Below the pieces are notes generated by a model. The model was given only the letters and a program-made list of their open reading frames with translations, had not been told where the DNA came from and made no database searches. 16,549 bases of DNA, taken from NCBI GenBank assembly GCA_002371625.1, contig DFFV01000070.1, positions 1 through 16,549 of the forward strand. The letters are read 5' to 3'. This document shows positions 13,340 through 16,549 of the stretch, in pieces. The position numbers and the translations under genes are program-made. Origin of the DNA: Ruminococcus sp. UBA3767 (GTDB taxonomy: Bacteria > Bacillota > Clostridia > Oscillospirales > Ruminococcaceae). How positions within the stretch are numbered: position 1 is the first letter of the stretch; each line of letters starts with the position of its first letter.

Positions 13340-15010
13340 TCAGAATAATCCGTATATATTTCCCTTGTTATCGCAGTCGATATCAAAAGCGGCAGGGTGC
13401 TTGGGAAGTCCCGGCATTGTCATAATGTCGCCCGTATAAGCGACCACAAAGCCTGCTCCTGCGGAAAGCCTTACGTCACGCACTGTGATCTCAAAGTTCT
13501 CGGGCTTGCCCAGCTTGGTAGGATCGTCCGAAAGCGAGTACTGCGTTTTAGCCACGCAAACGGGGATATTTCCGAAGCCCAGCTCGGTTATCTCCTTGAT
13601 AGCCTTTTCAGCCTGCGTGGTATATACAACTCCGTCTGCCCTGTATATCTCCTTGGCAAGTATGCCCAGCTTTTCCTTGATAGGCAGCTTTTCATCATAA
13701 AGCGGCTTGTAGTTTGAAGGCTTGTTTTCAATAGTATCGCAAACCTTCTGTGCCAGATCCTTTCCGCCTTCGCCGCCCTTTGCAAATATCTCAGCCAGCG
13801 AATACTCAACGCCCATTTCCTCACAGGTCTGCTTTATCACCTCTATCTCGGCATCGGTATCTGTATGGAAGCGGTTTATTGCCACTACAACAGGCACGCC
13901 GAATTTAAGCATATTTTCAATGTGAGTTTTAAGGTTAACAACGCCCTTTTTCAGAGCCTCAACATTTTCGTTTGTCAGCTCAGCCCTTGCCATTCCTCCG
14001 TTGTATTTGAGCGCCCTGATAGTTGCAACGAGCACGACACAGCTTGGCTTGAGCCCTGCAAAGCGGCACTTTATATCAAAGAACTTCTCAGCGCCCAGAT
14101 CGGAACCGAAGCCCGCCTCGGTGATAGTGTAATCAGCAAGCTTAAGGCACAGCTTTGTTGCCCTTACCGAGTTGCAGCCGTGAGCGATATTTGCAAACGG
14201 ACCGCCGTGCATGATAGCAGGCGTATTTTCAAGTGTCTGCACAAGGTTAGGTTTAAGCGCATCTTTCAGCAGAGCGACCATTGCGCCGCAGCCGCCGAGC
14301 TGCTTTGCGTAAACAGCCTTTCCGTCAAGATCGTAACCTACAAGAATGCTTTCAAGGCGCTTTTTAAGGTCGTCAAGATCACTTGCAAGGCAAAGGATAG
14401 CCATTATCTCCGAGGCAACGGTTATCTGGAAGCCGTCCTGTCTTGGAAAGCCGTTTATCTTGCCGCCAAGACCCACAATAACTTCACGCAGAGCACGGTC
14501 GTTCATATCCATACATCTCTTGAAAAGGATACGTCTTTCATCAAGGCGCAGAGGATTGCCCTGGTGGATAGAGTTATCTATCAGTGCGCACAGCAGGTTG
14601 TTAGCCGCTGTTATGGCGTGCATATCTCCCGTGAAGTGCAGGTTGATGTCCTCCATAGGAACTACCTGTGCATATCCGCCGCCTGCGGCACCGCCCTTTA
14701 TTCCGAAAACAGGTCCCAGCGAAGGCTCACGCAGCGCAAGGATAGCCTTTTTGCCTATCTTCGCCATAGACTCTGCAAGGCCTACGGAAATGGTGGTCTT
14801 GCCCTCGCCCGCAGGGGTAGGGTTGATAGCGGTGACAAGTATCAGCTTGCCGTCGGGCTTATCCTTTGTTTTCTCGTAAAGGCTCTCAGAGAGTTTTGCC
14901 TTGTAATGACCGTACGGCTCAAAATCCTCCTCGCTTATTCCGAGGTTCTTGGCGATCTCACCTATTTTGAGCATTTTCGCCTGCTTTGCGATCTCGATAT
15001 CTGACAGCAT
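13340..15010 (-). CDS. fhs: Formate--tetrahydrofolate ligase (formyl-THF synthetase)
   Basis: 556 aa, the family's standard length. A cytoplasmic homotetramer that makes 10-formyl-THF from formate, ATP and THF, feeding purine synthesis and one-carbon pools (and the acetogen methyl branch where present). Seen: ATP-binding loop [10 protein letters not shown] (64-73), the first family signature [20 protein letters not shown] followed by [12 protein letters not shown], the second signature [12 protein letters not shown], and a complete C-terminus ending IYGLF. The frame is open upstream to 15112, but that crosses the promoter. The ATG at 15010 with AAAGGA 9 nt before it matches the family N-terminus. 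Monocistronic: strong promoter and terminator on either side. Confidence 0.97.
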   Translation of the reverse strand: MLSDIEIAKQAKMLKIGEIAKNLGISEEDFEPYGHYKAKLSESLYEKTKDKPDGKLILVTAINPTPAGEGKTTISVGLAESMAKIGKKAILALREPSLGPVFGIKGGAAGGGYAQVVPMEDINLHFTGDMHAITAANNLLCALIDNSIHQGNPLRLDERRILFKRCMDMNDRALREVIVGLGGKINGFPRQDGFQITVASEIMAILCLASDLDDLKKRLESILVGYDLDGKAVYAKQLGGCGAMVALLKDALKPNLVQTLENTPAIMHGGPFANIAHGCNSVRATKLCLKLADYTITEAGFGSDLGAEKFFDIKCRFAGLKPSCVVLVATIRALKYNGGMARAELTNENVEALKKGVVNLKTHIENMLKFGVPVVVAINRFHTDTDAEIEVIKQTCEEMGVEYSLAEIFAKGGEGGKDLAQKVCDTIENKPSNYKPLYDEKLPIKEKLGILAKEIYRADGVVYTTQAEKAIKEITELGFGNIPVCVAKTQYSLSDDPTKLGKPENFEITVRDVRLSAGAGFVVAYTGDIMTMPGLPKHPAAFDIDCDNKGNIYGLF

Positions 15011-15046
15011 TTGATCAAATCCTTTCGGTAAAATAATGACATAATG

Positions 15047-15075
15047 ATTATAACACATAATCACAGCTTTTGCAA
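15047..15075 (-). promoter_or_regulatory. Sigma-A promoter of fhs
   Basis: Minus strand: TTGCAA (15075-15070), 17-nt spacer, TATAAT (15052-15047). Leader of about 30 nt, too short for a THF riboswitch. Confidence 0.82.
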
Positions 15076-15103
15076 GGGCTTTCAGATGTAAGGTATAAGA
15101 AAT

Positions 15104-15135
15104 AAGAGGCAAGAGATTTTGTTCTCTTACCTCTT
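15104..15135 (-). terminator. Terminator-like hairpin after the Ser/Thr-rich lipoprotein gene
   Basis: Two 13-nt arms (15104-15116 and 15123-15135) pair with one mismatch around a 6-nt loop. The tail on the minus strand is only moderately T-rich (TATTTCTTATA), so termination may be partial. It is 13 nt past the lipoprotein stop and upstream of the fhs promoter. Confidence 0.65.
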
Positions 15136-15148
15136 TTGTTTATATTTA

Positions 15149-15817
15149 TCATCTCATCTTAATGGAGTTTAGAATCAAAGCAAGATCTTTGTCTGCATTC
15201 TCCAAACCAAGAGTGTTGGAGTATGCGCAAACCTTTTTACCGTCTATCTCTGCTTCAATGGCAAATCCCCAATCACCTAATTCGTGACCTTTCCACTCTG
15301 TTTCACCTGAATCGTATTTTGTAGTTCTATATTCGTAGATACTGCACCTGCGGTTAAATGAGTATTCTTTTATAAATTCATCAATACGCAAAGTCGTGAT
15401 ATATATTGTGACATCACCTTTTGAGACAAAACATGAATGAGGGTCATTTTCATGTTTTCCCAAGCCCGTCCAGCCACTTGGTATGAACACTTCTCTGTAT
15501 TCTCCCCAAGACTCCGTCTTTCCTTTTATCCCTTCATCAGATGCTTTTGTTGTGTTCTGTGAAGACTTGCTTGTTGTCGTTTTTGTAAGTTCTGCGAAAG
15601 CTATGGTCTCGGCAGTTGTAGTTTCAGCTTTTGTAGTGGTCGTTTCGGTCTGCGAGGAGCTGTTTTTGCTGCTGTCGGCTGCGCTTTCGCTTTGTGCCTG
15701 CGATGAGCTGCCTGCGGTCTTTTCGGTATCTGCCGTGCTTGAACTTTCACTGCACGCAGTCATACAAGCCAACCCCATTGTCATTGCAAGCAAAACCGCT
15801 AATATTCTCTTTTTCAT
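15149..15817 (-). CDS. Lipoprotein with Ser/Thr-rich linker, unknown function
   Basis: 222 aa; C-terminal family not recognised. Lipoprotein signal: MKKR, hydrophobic stretch, then MTAC with Cys22 (Cys18 is a less likely alternative). Residues ~23-100 form a low-complexity Ser/Thr/Glu linker with TETTTTKAETTT-type repeats, common in Ruminococcus surface proteins and likely to span the wall. The folded part (~105-222) has FIPSGWTGLGKHENDPHSCF, a beta-rich pattern and ends LALILNSIKMR; a small ligand- or protein-binding domain is possible. The frame is open to 15910, but the promoter's -10 (15855-15860) lies inside that extension, so the ATG at 15817 with an AGAGG site 8 nt upstream is used. 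Monocistronic. Confidence 0.85.
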   Translation of the reverse strand: MKKRILAVLLAMTMGLACMTACSESSSTADTEKTAGSSSQAQSESAADSSKNSSSQTETTTTKAETTTAETIAFAELTKTTTSKSSQNTTKASDEGIKGKTESWGEYREVFIPSGWTGLGKHENDPHSCFVSKGDVTIYITTLRIDEFIKEYSFNRRCSIYEYRTTKYDSGETEWKGHELGDWGFAIEAEIDGKKVCAYSNTLGLENADKDLALILNSIKMR

Positions 15818-15854
15818 AAAAGCTACCTCTTTTCTACAAACATTTTCCTTTGCC

Positions 15855-15883
15855 ATTATACCACACCGCCACGGATTTTTCAA
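15855..15883 (-). promoter_or_regulatory. Sigma-A promoter of the Ser/Thr-rich lipoprotein gene
   Basis: Minus strand: TTGAAA (15883-15878), 17-nt spacer, TATAAT (15860-15855). Leader of about 30 nt. Its position rules out the longer open frame starting at 15910. Confidence 0.88.
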
Positions 15884-15944
15884 CCGCATATTTGCCCTAA
15901 GATCCCTCACCCTTTGCCTGCTATATCTTACCTCTAAAAAGCAC

Positions 15945-15973
15945 TTGTATTTTTGCGCCGGATATGCTATACT
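15945..15973 (+). promoter_or_regulatory. Probable extended -10 promoter of the activator gene
   Basis: Plus strand: TTGTAT (15945-15950), 17-nt spacer, TGC-TATACT extended -10 (15965-15973). The leader of about 70 nt contains a small TGCGG/CCGCA stem (15995-16018). It is divergent to the lipoprotein promoter, 62 bp away. Confidence 0.7.
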
Positions 15974-16049
15974 ATTAATGTATATGTTCTATTGTGCGGA
16001 TATTGACGAAAAACCGCAGACGAGCATGATTTCTGTAAGGGAGATTTTT

Positions 16050-16549
16050 ATGGAAAAGATTTACGATTTGGGTATAGACGTAGGCTCGACTACCGTAAAG
16101 ACAGTTATTGTTGATGATGACGGAAACTTTATCTACAACAAGTACGAAAGACACTTTTCAAAAGTGCGTGAAACTGTCGCTGAACAGCTGAGCATTATCG
16201 GTGATAAGTTCAAGGGCGATAAGTTCCGCATAGCTATAACAGGCTCGGCAGGTCTTGGCATCGCTCAGGCAAGCGATATCGCTTTCGTGCAGGAGGTGTT
16301 CTCGGCATTCGTTGCCGTTAACAAGACCTACCCCGATGCTGACGTTGTTGTTGAGCTGGGCGGTGAGGACGCTAAAATAATCTTTCTCACCGGCGGTGTA
16401 GAGCAGAGAATGAACGGCTCATGCGCAGGCGGCACGGGTGCTTTCATCGACCAGATGGCGAGCCTGCTGGACATCACCCCCGATGAGATGAACGAAATGG
16501 CGCTGAAAAGCACAAAGACCTACCCGATAGCTTCACGCTGCGGAGTTTT
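16050..16549 (+). CDS. 2-hydroxyacyl-CoA dehydratase activator (HgdC/BcrA/BadF ATPase family), 5' part (runs off right edge)
   Basis: Partial: 166 complete codons, rest beyond the window. Family members are ASKHA-fold, [4Fe-4S] ATPases that use ATP hydrolysis to pump an electron into 2-hydroxyacyl-CoA dehydratases or benzoyl-CoA reductases. Seen: phosphate-1 motif GIDVGSTTVK (8-17), VVVELGGEDAK (99-109) and NGSCAGGTGAFIDQMA (122-137). Cys125 and Cys164 are 39 residues apart, the same spacing as the cluster ligands recalled for Acidaminococcus HgdC (127 and 166), so cluster binding is likely. GGGAG lies 6 nt before the ATG. Many Clostridia have a very large fused version (activator repeats plus dehydratase-like domains); whether this is one cannot be told. 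Confidence 0.92.
   Translation, partial: MEKIYDLGIDVGSTTVKTVIVDDDGNFIYNKYERHFSKVRETVAEQLSIIGDKFKGDKFRIAITGSAGLGIAQASDIAFVQEVFSAFVAVNKTYPDADVVVELGGEDAKIIFLTGGVEQRMNGSCAGGTGAFIDQMASLLDITPDEMNEMALKSTKTYPIASRCGV

Noticed and set aside
13201..13386. 61-codon minus-strand frame across the fhs end
   Set aside because: It spans the fhs terminator and repeat copy 2; no ribosome binding site and no family resemblance.
13865..15004. 379-codon open frame on the plus strand
   Set aside because: Fully antisense to the highly conserved fhs gene, with no promoter or ribosome binding site; a codon-bias shadow.
16328..16513. 61-codon minus-strand frame
   Set aside because: Antisense to the conserved CAGGTG region of the activator gene; a shadow.

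Overview
This window looks like chromosome from an anaerobic, low-to-mid GC Firmicute of class Clostridia, most likely a Ruminococcus or close Oscillospiraceae relative. This is inferred from gene content, not from a marker gene. The pointers are strong AGGAGG-type ribosome binding sites, sigma-A promoters with 17-nt spacers, lipoproteins with Ser/Thr-rich linkers, a GH25-FnIII-CWB2 cell-wall protein, and anaerobe genes (indolepyruvate:ferredoxin oxidoreductase, a 2-hydroxyacyl-CoA dehydratase activator, formate-THF ligase, methylene-THF reductase). All genes but the last are on the minus strand, so transcription runs right to left. Most of the window is core metabolism and housekeeping; I saw no phage, transposase, CRISPR array, tRNA or rRNA.

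Layout, left to right. (1) 1-3729: the 5' part of iorA, then a minus-strand operon read in the order TIGR04076-like small Cys-rich protein, small membrane protein, RlmI-like rRNA methyltransferase, membrane-anchored metallophosphoesterase. One perfect promoter (3701-3729) drives it, and iorA has its own promoter embedded in the phosphoesterase stop codon. (2) 3742-5142: an orphan amino-acid-binding lipoprotein with its own terminator and promoter, two LacI/cre-like palindromes, and further upstream a cluster of five 9-bp GTTGAAAAC/GTTTTCAAC elements. (3) 5177-6114: monocistronic metF. (4) 6173-6613: a gene-poor stretch with hairpins, two minus-strand terminators and possible gene remnants. (5) 6622-9158: a secreted GH25 muramidase with two FnIII domains and three CWB2 repeats, behind a consensus promoter with phased A-tracts. 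(6) 9206-13111: a six-gene operon, DUF3810-like membrane metalloprotease - tsaE - tsaB - rpiB - small membrane protein - VOC protein, with tight or overlapping junctions. (7) 13114-13276: two copies of a 57-bp repeat. (8) 13286-15075: monocistronic fhs. (9) 15104-15883: a Ser/Thr-rich lipoprotein. (10) 15945-16549, plus strand: the 5' part of an HgdC/BcrA-type activator.

How genes work together: fhs and metF belong to the tetrahydrofolate one-carbon pathway but sit about 7 kb apart as separate units. tsaE and tsaB supply parts of the t6A tRNA-modification machinery. iorA and the HgdC-like activator both point to amino-acid/2-oxoacid fermentation with low-potential electron carriers. Start codons were reassigned from the longest open frame wherever a ribosome binding site, promoter or overlap favoured a downstream ATG. 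No clearly new multi-gene system is visible; the least explained signals are the 57-bp repeat pair, the GTTGAAAAC cluster and the 6205-6580 stretch.
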